Shown here piece after piece: positions 26,899-36,299 of a stretch of 39,924 nt of DNA (position 1 is its first letter; each line of letters starts with the position of its first letter). The DNA is from an uncultured Treponema sp. Its GTDB lineage: Bacteria; Spirochaetota; Spirochaetia; Treponematales; Treponemataceae. Under the pieces are notes generated by a model. The model was not told the origin of the DNA, did not search any database, and saw nothing but the letters and a program-made list of their open reading frames with translations. The translations under genes were made by a program, and so were the position numbers. The DNA lies in the NCBI GenBank assembly GCA_947170195.1, contig CAMVSS010000005.1, forward strand, positions 1-39,924, written 5' to 3'.

Positions 26899-26927
26899 TT
26901 TACATTGAATGAAGAACATACTAGTAT
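26899..26927 (+). promoter_or_regulatory. Putative uxuA promoter
   Basis: TTTACA (26899-26904), 17 nt, TAGTAT (26922-26927). Confidence 0.5.
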
Positions 26928-26958
26928 TTTAGTGTAACCGGTTACATCAAAATACTAG
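26921..26958. promoter_or_regulatory. Operator-like palindrome with LacI-type core TGTAACCGGTTACA
   Basis: CTAGTATTTTagTGTAACC|GGTTACAtcAAAATACTAG; arms match 17/19, overlapping the -10. Confidence 0.8.
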
Positions 26959-27016
26959 ATGTGCTTTCTTAAACTTTGTGATCGGTACCCAGTCTTTTTT
27001 TGGAGGATTTTTTTTT

Positions 27017-28150
27017 ATGGAAATGACATTGCGTTGGTATGGCTCAAAATTTGATACGGTAACTTTGGAACAGATTCGACAAATTCCGGGCGTAAAAGGT
27101 GTAATCACAACTCTTTACGACACAAAACCGGGCGAAGTCTGGAGCCGCGAGAGAATCCGTGCTCTTAAAGACGAAGTTGCAAAAGCCGGCCTTCACATTG
27201 CAGGAATTGAGAGTGTAAACGTCAGCGACGCAATCAAGACAGGAAGCCCCGACCGCGACAAGGATATCGACGCATACATCGAGACACTTAAAAACCTCGG
27301 CGAAGAAGACATCCACATGGTCTGCTATAACTTCATGCCTGTATTCGACTGGACGAGAACCGAGCTTGCACGCGTCCGCGAAGACGGCTCAACCGTTCTT
27401 GCCTACACACAGGACGCAGTTGACGCAATCAAACCTGAAGAAATGTTCTCTTCAATTTCGGACGACATGAACGGCTCTGTAATGCCGGGCTGGGAACCTG
27501 AGCGCATGGCAAAAGTAAAAGAACTTTTCGCACTCTACAAGGACATCGACGAAGAAAAGCTCTTCGAGAACCTCAAATACTTCCTTGAGCGCATTATGCC
27601 GGTCTGCGACAAATACGACATCAACATGGCAATCCATCCGGATGATCCGGCATGGAGCGTATTCGGTCTTCCGCGCATCATCACGAACCAGAAGAACATT
27701 ACCCGCATGATGAAGATGGTAGACAATCCTCACAACGGCGTTACATTCTGCTCAGGAAGCTACGGAACAAACCCTGAGAACAATCTTCCTGAAATGATTC
27801 GCTCTCTCAAAGGCCGCATCCACTTCGCACATGTACGAAACCTCCGCTTCAACGCCTTTGAGCGTCCTGACGGAAGTGCCGTTACATCATGGACAGGCGA
27901 GAAAATCAAGCAGGGAAAACCTGACTTTGAGGAAGCATGTCATCTTTCTTCAGACGGAAGCTTTGACATGTACGAAATCGTAAAAGCACTGTATGACATC
28001 GGCTTTACAGGACCTATCCGCCCTGACCACGGGCGCATGATCTGGGGAGAAAAGGCAATGCCTGGTTACGGTCTCTACGACCGCGCTCTCGGAGCAAGTT
28101 ACATCCAGGGATTGTGGGAAGCAGTCGAAAAAAGCCAGACTCGAAAATAG
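27017..28150 (+). CDS. uxuA: Mannonate dehydratase
   Basis: UxuA-like throughout (MTLRWYGSKFDTVTLEQIRQIPGVKGVITTLYD, HPDDP, HFAHVRN, RPDHGRMIWGE); SD ggagg. Confidence 0.95.
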   Translation: MEMTLRWYGSKFDTVTLEQIRQIPGVKGVITTLYDTKPGEVWSRERIRALKDEVAKAGLHIAGIESVNVSDAIKTGSPDRDKDIDAYIETLKNLGEEDIHMVCYNFMPVFDWTRTELARVREDGSTVLAYTQDAVDAIKPEEMFSSISDDMNGSVMPGWEPERMAKVKELFALYKDIDEEKLFENLKYFLERIMPVCDKYDINMAIHPDDPAWSVFGLPRIITNQKNITRMMKMVDNPHNGVTFCSGSYGTNPENNLPEMIRSLKGRIHFAHVRNLRFNAFERPDGSAVTSWTGEKIKQGKPDFEEACHLSSDGSFDMYEIVKALYDIGFTGPIRPDHGRMIWGEKAMPGYGLYDRALGASYIQGLWEAVEKSQTRK

Positions 28151-28207
28151 CCTGTCATGACAGTCCGTGTCTGTGCACGGGCGGAAAACTCAAAGGAGAA
28201 TATATAG

Positions 28208-29818
28208 ATGAAATTAACACTTGAAGGATTAAAAGATAAATCAGCATGGGAAAAAGCAGGTGTCTCAATTCCGACCTACGACGTTGCCGCCATGCAGAAG
28301 CGCACAAAGAAAGAACCTGTTTGGGTTCATTTTGGAGCCGGAAACATCTTCCGCATGTTCATCGGCGGACTTCAGGACACGCTTTTGAACACTGGACTTT
28401 CTGACAAGGGCATCATCGCCGTAGAGACATTCGGCTATGACATCATCGACGAGATTTACAACCCGTACAACAACCTCGTGCTCGGCGTAACGCTCAAACC
28501 GGACGGAACCGTCGGCAAGCGCGTAATCGGTTCGCTCGCGGAAGGAATCAAATCAATTCCGGGCGACACGCCTGAGTGGAAGCGAATGAAAGAAATCTTC
28601 TCCGCTCGCACTCTCCAGATGGTGAGCTTTACGATTACGGAGAAAGGTTATGCGCTCAGAGATGCGTCTGGAAACTGGCTCCCTGTCATCGAACAGGACA
28701 TAAAATCAGGACCGGCAGCTCCGAAAAGCGCGATGGCCCAGGTCGCGGCACTGCTTCTCCACCGATTCCAGAACGGAGCGGAACCAATCGCGGTCGTCAG
28801 CATGGACAACTGCTCTCACAACGGCGAAAAGCTCTGCAATTCTGTCACTACAATGGCAAAAAAATGGCTTGCAAAGGGATTCGTTTCTCAGGACTTCGTT
28901 GACTACATCTCCGACGAGAAAAAAGTCTCTTTCCCGTGGTCGATGATTGACAAAATCACCCCGCGCCCGAGCGAAGAAATCGGAAAACGGCTCGAAGACG
29001 ACGGAATTGAGAACATGAAGCCGTTCATCTCGAAAAACAAGACTTACATCGCGCCGTTCGTAAATGCGGAAGGTCCTCAGTATCTCGTAATTGAAGACAA
29101 ATTCCCGAACGGACGCCCAGCCCTTGAAAAAGCCGGCGTATACATGACCGATCGCGACACTGTAAACAACGTCGAGCGGATGAAAGTCACGACCTGTCTG
29201 AACCCGCTCCACACAGCTCTTGCCGTTTATGGCTGCCTGCTCGGCTACAACCTGATTGCAGACGAAATGAAGGATACAGAACTTTCGAAGCTCGTGCATC
29301 AGATCGGTCCGGTTGAGGGAATGCCTGTCGTAACGGACCCGAAAATTCTCTCACCGAAAGACTTCGTGAACGAGGTAATCAACGTACGACTTCCGAACCC
29401 GTTCATGCCGGACACACCTCAGCGAATCGCATGCGACACTTCCCAGAAAGTCGGAATTCGATTCGGCGAGACAATAAAATCTTATGTCGCACGTGACGGA
29501 TCGGCAAAAGCATTGAAAGCTATCCCGCTCGCAATCGCAGGCTGGTGCCGTTACCTCCTCGGCGTTGACGACAACGGAAAAGCTTTCGAACTTTCTCCTG
29601 ACCCGATGCTCGAAGAGTTGCGAGGCAAACTTTCCGGAATAAAACTTGGAGACAGATCAAGCTTTACAAATCAGCTGAAAAACATTCTTTCCAATGAAAA
29701 CATTTTTGGTTCTGACTTGTACAAAGCTGGCATCGGTGATTTAATTGAGCAAATCTTTGCAGAAGAAATAAGTTCCACAGGAGCTGTTCGCGCTGCACTA
29801 AAGAAATATCTCAACTAG
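28208..29818 (+). CDS. uxuB: Mannitol dehydrogenase family protein, probable fructuronate reductase
   Basis: VWVHFGAGNIFRMF, MDNCSHNGEKL, TCLNPLHTALAVYGCLLGY; adjacent to uxuA; SD ggag. Confidence 0.85.
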   Translation: MKLTLEGLKDKSAWEKAGVSIPTYDVAAMQKRTKKEPVWVHFGAGNIFRMFIGGLQDTLLNTGLSDKGIIAVETFGYDIIDEIYNPYNNLVLGVTLKPDGTVGKRVIGSLAEGIKSIPGDTPEWKRMKEIFSARTLQMVSFTITEKGYALRDASGNWLPVIEQDIKSGPAAPKSAMAQVAALLLHRFQNGAEPIAVVSMDNCSHNGEKLCNSVTTMAKKWLAKGFVSQDFVDYISDEKKVSFPWSMIDKITPRPSEEIGKRLEDDGIENMKPFISKNKTYIAPFVNAEGPQYLVIEDKFPNGRPALEKAGVYMTDRDTVNNVERMKVTTCLNPLHTALAVYGCLLGYNLIADEMKDTELSKLVHQIGPVEGMPVVTDPKILSPKDFVNEVINVRLPNPFMPDTPQRIACDTSQKVGIRFGETIKSYVARDGSAKALKAIPLAIAGWCRYLLGVDDNGKAFELSPDPMLEELRGKLSGIKLGDRSSFTNQLKNILSNENIFGSDLYKAGIGDLIEQIFAEEISSTGAVRAALKKYLN

Positions 29819-29824
29819 GAAACT

Positions 29825-30841
29825 ATGACATACACAATTTACGATTTGGCAAAAGATTGCGGAGTTTCGGTAGCGACCATTTCACGTGTCATCAACGGCA
29901 GCGACAAGGTGAGCGACAAAACCCGGCAAAAGGTTCTTGCCGCCATGAAAAAATACAGCTATACACCAAATCTTTTTGCTCGCGGAATGAACAAAATGAG
30001 CACGGGGATAGTGGCAGTATTTATTTCCGACATATCGAACCCGTTTTTTGCCGACATCGTAAAAGGTCTGGAAGCAGCTTTCCAAAAAAAGAACATCAGA
30101 ATCATCCTTTGCACGACGAACAGCGATCTTGAGCACGAAAGGCGCGAGATGGAGCTTCTGATCCAAAAGCAGGTTGACGGATTTATAATCACAGGAAGTC
30201 GCCCCGTAAACGACACGAACGTAGATTTTATCCGTCAGACCAGCAAAAAATATCCAGTAGTGCTGGTGAACAGCTATATTCCGAGCGCAAAGGACGAGAA
30301 GATTTTCTCAATCCGGGTAGACGAAAAGCAAGCTGCAACCGAAGCTTTGGAAAAAATCCTTCCGCGCTATAAAAATCTCTATGTGTTTGGAGATGATTCT
30401 TGGCAGACAACGGCGGATAAAACTGAGGCCGCGGCAAAAGTTGCGGAAAAACTCGGAATCAAGTTTGATGAATCAAATATTTTCAGGAGCCAGCACAACC
30501 TTTCCAGCGGACGGAATGCGGCCCGGCAATTTTTGCTCAGGTCGGACATTCACACCCCATGCCTGCTCTTCTGTGTCTCCGACCAGATTGCAATCGGTGT
30601 GACAAAAGAGCTGACAGAAGAAAAAATCAGGGTGCCGGAAGAAATCGGCGTGCTGGGGTTCAGCGACATCGCGCTGTGCACTCTCGTTACTCCGACAATC
30701 TCGACTGTCAGCCAGCACCTGAAAGATTTCGGGGAAGAAGCGGCTCACCTCTTTATTGCTGTTCTTAACGGAGCGGCGGACGGCGAAAAAGAATTCTTCT
30801 CGGCATACACGCTGATCGAAAGAGAAACGACACTAAAATAA
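29825..30841 (+). CDS. LacI family transcriptional regulator
   Basis: N-terminal TIYDLAKDCGVSVATISRVINGSDKVSDKTRQKVLAAMKKYSYTPN and periplasmic-binding-protein-like effector domain. Confidence 0.95.
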   Translation: MTYTIYDLAKDCGVSVATISRVINGSDKVSDKTRQKVLAAMKKYSYTPNLFARGMNKMSTGIVAVFISDISNPFFADIVKGLEAAFQKKNIRIILCTTNSDLEHERREMELLIQKQVDGFIITGSRPVNDTNVDFIRQTSKKYPVVLVNSYIPSAKDEKIFSIRVDEKQAATEALEKILPRYKNLYVFGDDSWQTTADKTEAAAKVAEKLGIKFDESNIFRSQHNLSSGRNAARQFLLRSDIHTPCLLFCVSDQIAIGVTKELTEEKIRVPEEIGVLGFSDIALCTLVTPTISTVSQHLKDFGEEAAHLFIAVLNGAADGEKEFFSAYTLIERETTLK

Positions 30842-30877
30842 GGACACCTCGAAAAACTTAACTTTTTCGAGGTGCCC
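30842..30877. terminator. Hairpin immediately after the lacI stop codon
   Basis: GGaCACCTCGAAAAA-cttaac-TTTTTCGAGGTGCC. Confidence 0.7.
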
Positions 30878-30987
30878 ATAACAGCTGATCAACGCTTTAA
30901 AAGCTCAACCAGCTGTCATCTTGCGAATCGCTCGCAAAAAACTGGGGGGCAATTTAGCCCGGTTCAGCCCGATTTATAAGATAAAAA

Positions 30988-33270
30988 TCAGCGCATTTCC
31001 TTTGCGGCAGCGACAAGATTTTTTAGGCTCAAAACAGTCTCTTCCTCGCCACGAGTTTTCAAACCACAATCTGGATTTACCCAAAGTTTTTCTGCAGGAA
31101 CTTTTTCGAGCATCTTCTTGAGCGCGGCAACAATTTCATCTTTTGAAGGAACGCGCGGAGAGTGAATGTCGTACACGCCAGGGCCTACCTCTGTCCTGAA
31201 ATCAGCTTTTTTCAGCGCATCAAGGATTTTTAAATCAGATCGGCTCGCTTCAAAAGTGATTACATCAGCATCCATATCATCAATATCGCGGATTATATCA
31301 TTGAACTCGCTGTAGCACATGTGCGTATGAATCTGTGTCTCAGGTTTTACGCCGGAATGAACGAGTCGGAAAGCAGGAATCGCCCAATCCAGATACTCGC
31401 AATGCCAGTCCGAGCGGCGCAGCGGAAGTTTTTCCCGAAGGGCAGCTTCGTCAATCTGGATAATCTGTATGCCGTTTTTCTCAAGGTCAAGAACTTCCTC
31501 CCTTATCGCAAGCGCAATCTGCAACGCCTGTTCCCTGAGAGAAATATCCTCGCGAGGAAAACTCCAGTTCAAGATTGTGACAGGGCCTGTAAGCATTCCC
31601 TTGACGATTTTTTTCGTGCATTTCTGCGCAAAGACTGACCAAGAGACCGTCATGCTGTCACGACGTGCAACATCGCTCCAGATAATCGGCGGTTTTACAC
31701 AGCGCGTTCCATAAGACTGAACCCAGGCATTCCTCGTGAAAATGTAGCCGTAAAGCTGCGTTCCGAAATATTCAACCATATCGTTGCGCTCAAATTCACC
31801 ATGGACAAGGACATCAAGCCCCAGCTCCTCCTGAAGTTTTATGCATTCCTTGATTTTTTTCTTGTTGAATTCCTCGTACTGCTCTTTTGAAATCGTTCCG
31901 TTTTTGTATGCGGCACGGTTGGCGCGAACATCTTTTGTCTGCGGGAATGATCCGATCGTAGTCGTAGGAAGGAACGGAAGATTGAACTTCGCGTGCTGAA
32001 TCTTTTCCCGTTCTGCAAAATCTGGTTTTCGCTCGAAATCGCTGTCCTTGAGATTTTCCAGCGCCTTTTGAACAGAATCAGTTTTGAACACTCGCTCAGA
32101 TGCAAAAAGGAGCGCATTTTTCTCAAAATCTTTTTCCTCGCCAAGCGCAATTTCTTTGAGCTCGTAAAGTTTTTCCTCAGCGAATGCAAAATGCTTTTTT
32201 ATGTCAGCCGAAATTTTTTCTTCCTGACCGGTCGTGTACGGAACATGCAAAAGCGAGCACGAAGAAGAAACGACGATATTCTCATAAGGAACAAATTCTG
32301 CGATTTTTGAAATCAGATCCCGTTTTTTTGCATAGTCAGACCGCCAGATATTTTTTCCGTTCACGATTCCAGCAAAAAGAAGCGTTTTTTCCGGGAAGGA
32401 TTTTTTTATGAGGTCGAGAGTCTTTTTTCCTTCAATAAAATCAAGGCCGATTCCATCAAAGTTGAGCTTGCAGACAGTTTCATAAACGTCGCGGATGTCA
32501 CCGAAGTAAGTCTGAAGAAGGATTTTCAGTTCTGATTTTTCGCGCACAAAACCGAGAAGTTTTTTGTATATGTTTTCAAAAAGATTTTTTTCTTCGTTCC
32601 CCATGTCAAAAACAAGCGCGCTCTCGCAGAGGCTGACCCAGCGCGCACCATTTTTGTAAAGTTCCAGGAGAAGATTTCCGTATGCGATGGCAGCATCCCC
32701 GGCAAAATCCTTCGCTTTTTTTTCACCTGTATATGTCGCAAACCGCAGAAAGGTATAAGGACCTATTAAAGACGGGCCTGTTTCAATGCCAAGAGATTTT
32801 GCCTCGTTGAATTCAGCTACCGGCTTTGATTTTGCAGCGCATGAAGCGTCAAAGACGATTTTTGTGCTGTCAGAAATCTCGGGAACGATGTAATGGTAGT
32901 TCGTGTTGAACCATTTTTTCATCGGAAGGGCTTTTACGTCGCCTTTCTCTCCCTGATATCCATGCGCGGCGGCAAAATAAGCGTCCAGTTCGCCGAGCGA
33001 GAGGTTTTTATAACGCTCGCTGACCGCCCCGAACAAAAATGCGGTATCCAGCATGTTGTCATAAAAAGAAAAATCATTCGACGGAATAAAAGAAATGCCC
33101 GCATCCTGCTGTTTTTTCCATCCGTAGCCGCGGATTTCCTTTGCTGTCTGCTCAAGCTGCTCTCTGGAAATCTCACCCTTAAAGTACTTTTCCGAAGTGA
33201 ATTTCAGCTCACGATTTTTTCCGATTCGTGGGAAACCGATTACCGAGGTTTTTAATTGTACGTTCGCCAT
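30988..33270 (-). CDS. metE: Cobalamin-independent methionine synthase
   Basis: MetE across its length ([71 protein letters not shown]). Confidence 0.96.
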   Translation of the reverse strand: MANVQLKTSVIGFPRIGKNRELKFTSEKYFKGEISREQLEQTAKEIRGYGWKKQQDAGISFIPSNDFSFYDNMLDTAFLFGAVSERYKNLSLGELDAYFAAAHGYQGEKGDVKALPMKKWFNTNYHYIVPEISDSTKIVFDASCAAKSKPVAEFNEAKSLGIETGPSLIGPYTFLRFATYTGEKKAKDFAGDAAIAYGNLLLELYKNGARWVSLCESALVFDMGNEEKNLFENIYKKLLGFVREKSELKILLQTYFGDIRDVYETVCKLNFDGIGLDFIEGKKTLDLIKKSFPEKTLLFAGIVNGKNIWRSDYAKKRDLISKIAEFVPYENIVVSSSCSLLHVPYTTGQEEKISADIKKHFAFAEEKLYELKEIALGEEKDFEKNALLFASERVFKTDSVQKALENLKDSDFERKPDFAEREKIQHAKFNLPFLPTTTIGSFPQTKDVRANRAAYKNGTISKEQYEEFNKKKIKECIKLQEELGLDVLVHGEFERNDMVEYFGTQLYGYIFTRNAWVQSYGTRCVKPPIIWSDVARRDSMTVSWSVFAQKCTKKIVKGMLTGPVTILNWSFPREDISLREQALQIALAIREEVLDLEKNGIQIIQIDEAALREKLPLRRSDWHCEYLDWAIPAFRLVHSGVKPETQIHTHMCYSEFNDIIRDIDDMDADVITFEASRSDLKILDALKKADFRTEVGPGVYDIHSPRVPSKDEIVAALKKMLEKVPAEKLWVNPDCGLKTRGEEETVLSLKNLVAAAKEMR

Positions 33271-33369
33271 ATTTTCAATTCCTATTAGTTTAGTATGTTG
33301 TATGGAAGTTTAATAAAAACGAACGTGCATGAAAAATACTATTTTAAATCGGTTTGCAATAGAAAAAAG

Positions 33370-34308
33370 CTATAGCGGAATCGCCGGATCCGTTTTTTTC
33401 GAAGTCCCTACATGCTTTTTTATTGCGGAAAGATAGGATTTTGCGTATCTCGAAAGCTCCATGTTTTTTCTCGTTATGGTTCCGACAGTCATCTTGTCCT
33501 TGACATCAAGAGGTCTGGAAATTATATTCCGTCCGTTCAGCCTGTGATTTATAACACCTGAGCAGATCGTGTATCCGTCGAGACCGATCAAAAGATTAAA
33601 AAGCGTGGCACGGTCGCGGACCTTTATATTTTTCGTGCATTCAAAATCGATTGCGGAAAGCGGTTCCTCACCGTAATAAAAAGAATTGAAATCGCCCTGC
33701 TCATACGTCAAATATGGATAAGGCTTTAAATCTTCCAAGCTGATTATTGATTTTTCTGCCAGAGGATTCGTCTCGGAGATAAAAATATGAAGCGGAGTCG
33801 TAAACAGAGGCTCAAAGACGAGGTTGTTCTTTCTGAGCAATTTTAAGATTACAGCCTCGTTTTTTCCGCTCATATACAAAACCCCGACCTCGCTCTTTAG
33901 ACGCGCGACGTCCTCGATGATTTCATGGGTCTGAGTTTCACGCAGGGTAAAATCATAGTCAGCTCCACCGAATTCGTTAATCACATCTACGAATGCGGTC
34001 ACTGCGAATGAATAATGCTGGCAGCTGACGGAAAAAATCGGTTTGATTCCTCCGCCGCCCTTATATTTTTCCTCAAGAAGCGCAGCCTGCTCCAAAATCT
34101 GCCTTGCATGCGCCAAAAAATCATCTCCCTCGTTGGTGATGGAAACACCCTTGTTCGTTCTTGAAAATATCGAAATTCCCATTTCGTTTTCAAGTTCGTG
34201 AAGAGAAGCTGTAAGGCTCGGCTGAGAGATAAAAACTCTGCGCGCCGCCTCCGTGATGTTTTTTGTGTCTGCTACCGCAACGGCATATTTTAGCTGCTGT
34301 AAAGTCAT
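33370..34308 (-). CDS. LysR family transcriptional regulator
   Basis: MTLQQLKYAVAVADTKNITEAARRVFISQPSLTASLHELENEMG; start refined from 34623 to 34308. Confidence 0.92.
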   Translation of the reverse strand: MTLQQLKYAVAVADTKNITEAARRVFISQPSLTASLHELENEMGISIFSRTNKGVSITNEGDDFLAHARQILEQAALLEEKYKGGGGIKPIFSVSCQHYSFAVTAFVDVINEFGGADYDFTLRETQTHEIIEDVARLKSEVGVLYMSGKNEAVILKLLRKNNLVFEPLFTTPLHIFISETNPLAEKSIISLEDLKPYPYLTYEQGDFNSFYYGEEPLSAIDFECTKNIKVRDRATLFNLLIGLDGYTICSGVINHRLNGRNIISRPLDVKDKMTVGTITRKNMELSRYAKSYLSAIKKHVGTSKKTDPAIPL

Positions 34309-34323
34309 AAAGAGATTATAGCA
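34306..34323 (-). promoter_or_regulatory. Extended -10 promoter abutting the lysR start codon
   Basis: Minus strand TGC-TATAAT (-10 at 34320-34315), 6 nt (ctcttt), ATG; no SD. Confidence 0.65.
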
Positions 34324-34367
34324 AATGGGCGAATCTTTAGGAAACAATAATCGGGGCGGGCAAAAAA

Positions 34368-35237
34368 CTATATCTCGCTTATCAGATCGATGAATTTTTT
34401 TGCCACAGTCGGAAGCTCCGTGTTTTTCCGCCATATCAGCGCGACTCTTGTCTGGCAGTTGTCCTCGATCGTTTTGATGATGAGCTTGCGATTTGCGGCA
34501 CTTTTTCGGGCAAGCTCGGGCACGACCGCAATTCCGAGATTTTTTTCTGCGAGCACGATTCCGTTCAAAAGCGGGGAAAAGCCGCACCTGATGTTTGCGG
34601 TGTACCCTTCTGCGGAAAACCACTTCTGGACTTCTTCCAGACGCTGGCTCGGAACAAGGAGAGGTTCTCCCGAAAGCTCCCTGAGCGAGAGCGTATCCTT
34701 GCTCTTTTGAGACAGGATGTGCTCCTCGCTGATAAGAACAATCCAGTTTTCATCTTTCAGCGGAATCGAATCGAATTTCTGAGAATCAAACGGTTCACGA
34801 ACCACAGCCAGATCGAGGAGACCTTTTTCCAGCCGCTCGGTCACATCCTTTGAGTTTCCCGACCAGATATTGTATTTGACTTCGGAAAATTTCGAGCTGA
34901 ATTCGGAAATCCAGTCGGGAAGCAGAGCAGTTCCGACGGTCTCAATCGCGCCCAGAAAGAGAGTTCCTGCCATCGCCGCATGCATTTCTTTGACCTGCCG
35001 CTCCGTTTTTTCGACCAGCTTCAGGATTTGTTCTGCCTGCTGCTTTAAGAAATGCCCTTCGTCCGTAATGTGAAGCCGCTTTTTTTCGCGCGTGAACAGA
35101 GAAACGCCCAGCTCATCCTCAAGCGATTTGATCTGCCGCGTCAGGTGAGGCTGCGCGACATGCAGTTCAAGAGAGGCCTGCGTAACATTTTCCAACTCCG
35201 CGACCTTGAGGAAATGTCTCATCAGCAATAAATCCAT
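34368..35237 (-). CDS. LysR family transcriptional regulator
   Basis: MDLLLMRHFLKVAELENVTQASLELHVAQPHLTRQIKSLEDELGVSLFTREKKR; SD GGAG. Confidence 0.93.
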   Translation of the reverse strand: MDLLLMRHFLKVAELENVTQASLELHVAQPHLTRQIKSLEDELGVSLFTREKKRLHITDEGHFLKQQAEQILKLVEKTERQVKEMHAAMAGTLFLGAIETVGTALLPDWISEFSSKFSEVKYNIWSGNSKDVTERLEKGLLDLAVVREPFDSQKFDSIPLKDENWIVLISEEHILSQKSKDTLSLRELSGEPLLVPSQRLEEVQKWFSAEGYTANIRCGFSPLLNGIVLAEKNLGIAVVPELARKSAANRKLIIKTIEDNCQTRVALIWRKNTELPTVAKKFIDLISEI

Positions 35238-35248
35238 ATAAATCTCCG

Positions 35249-36154
35249 TTATTGAATCCCCAGTGCGGCAAATACATTGTCGGTGACAGTTTTTCCGATT
35301 CGTTCGAGCGCTTCTTCGGTGCTTCCCCCAATATGAATTGTTGCGATAAAATTTTCAAGATGCAGCAGCGGATTTGTCGGTTCAGGCGGCTGCTTCTCAA
35401 AAACATCCATCGCAGCCGCACGGATTTTATGCTGAACCAATGCTTCGTAAAGCGCGTTTTCGTCCACGATTCCGCCGCGAGCCGTGTTTATAAAAAGCAG
35501 CTTCGGATTCGCCTTTTCAAAAACGCCCGCATGAAGCATCTGCCGCGTTGAGTCTGTGAGCGGCACATGAACGGAAACGATGTCCGAACGCTGCAAAAGA
35601 GTCTCGACGGAATCAACTTTTTCAAAACCGATTTGAGCCGCCTCTTCATCGCTCAAAAAATCATTGTAGCATAAAATCTTGCAGCCAAAGCCGTTGACGA
35701 AAAGTTTTGCAACGAGCCGCGCTATCCTTCCCGACCCGATCAGGCCGAGCGTTTTTCCAGTCAGCTCGGTTCCCTCAGTCTCAGGCAAGCCGGATGATTT
35801 GAATCTTCCTTCCTGCAGTCCTTTGTCGATGAATTTGAGCTTTCTTGAAAGCGAAATTGCAAACGCAAGAACAAGTTCCGCCACCGACTCGGCATTTCCG
35901 CCAGGGCAGTTCTTTACCGGGATTCCGAATTCCTTTGCGGCCTCCAAATCAATCCTTTCAAGCCCTACTCCATGCATCTGAATCAGCTTGCATTTTTTTG
36001 CCCGCTCTATGATGTTTCGCGGACAGAACGACTGGCGGACTATTATTGCGTCCAATTCCTCGGGGTGGTCAAATGTAGTGACAATCTCAACTTTTTCTTT
36101 CAGTCTCTCCACGGTACTTTTTGCAATGTGCTCGCTTAAATAAACCTTGTACAT
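35249..36154 (-). CDS. D-isomer specific 2-hydroxyacid dehydrogenase family (phosphoglycerate dehydrogenase-like)
   Basis: TLGLIGSGRIARLVAKL, FINTARGGIVDENAL, VFEKQPPEPTNPLLHLENFIATIHIGGSTEEA. Confidence 0.93.
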   Translation of the reverse strand: MYKVYLSEHIAKSTVERLKEKVEIVTTFDHPEELDAIIVRQSFCPRNIIERAKKCKLIQMHGVGLERIDLEAAKEFGIPVKNCPGGNAESVAELVLAFAISLSRKLKFIDKGLQEGRFKSSGLPETEGTELTGKTLGLIGSGRIARLVAKLFVNGFGCKILCYNDFLSDEEAAQIGFEKVDSVETLLQRSDIVSVHVPLTDSTRQMLHAGVFEKANPKLLFINTARGGIVDENALYEALVQHKIRAAAMDVFEKQPPEPTNPLLHLENFIATIHIGGSTEEALERIGKTVTDNVFAALGIQ

Positions 36155-36250
36155 AATTTTCCTCTTTCGGGGAAGTGTATTTTCTATTTTTTAATTCGTC
36201 CAATACTTCATTTTTACAGATTTGATACTTTTTAGGCATGAAGTCCGAGA

Positions 36251-36277
36251 AAAAATAGTATTTCACAAGCTATTTTT
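36251..36277. promoter_or_regulatory. 8-bp inverted repeat with 11-nt spacer overlapping the AEC transporter -35
   Basis: AAAAATAG-tatttcacaag-CTATTTTT. Confidence 0.6.
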
Positions 36278-36299
36278 CTTTTGTTATAACGAAAGAATG
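36262..36299 (+). promoter_or_regulatory. Promoter abutting the AEC transporter start codon
   Basis: TTCACA (36262-36267), 17 nt, TGT-TATAAC (-10 at 36285-36290), 6 nt, ATG (36297). Confidence 0.65.

Noticed and set aside
28706-29299. 197-aa minus-strand ORF
   Set aside because: Antisense to uxuB with no recognisable domain.
33339-33362. CTATT-N14-AATAG repeat upstream of metE as a regulatory site
   Set aside because: Arms are only 5 bp and AT-rich, and it does not match the known MetR TGAA-N5-TTCA pattern; likely chance.
33271-33369. SAM or cobalamin riboswitch upstream of metE
   Set aside because: The gap is under 100 bp with no long paired structure or recognisable conserved core.
34309-34623. 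N-terminal extension of the lysR ORF (33370..34623)
   Set aside because: The extension overlaps the neighbouring lysR gene, is Arg/Lys low-complexity, and the LysR HTH starts at the ATG at 34308 with a promoter just upstream.
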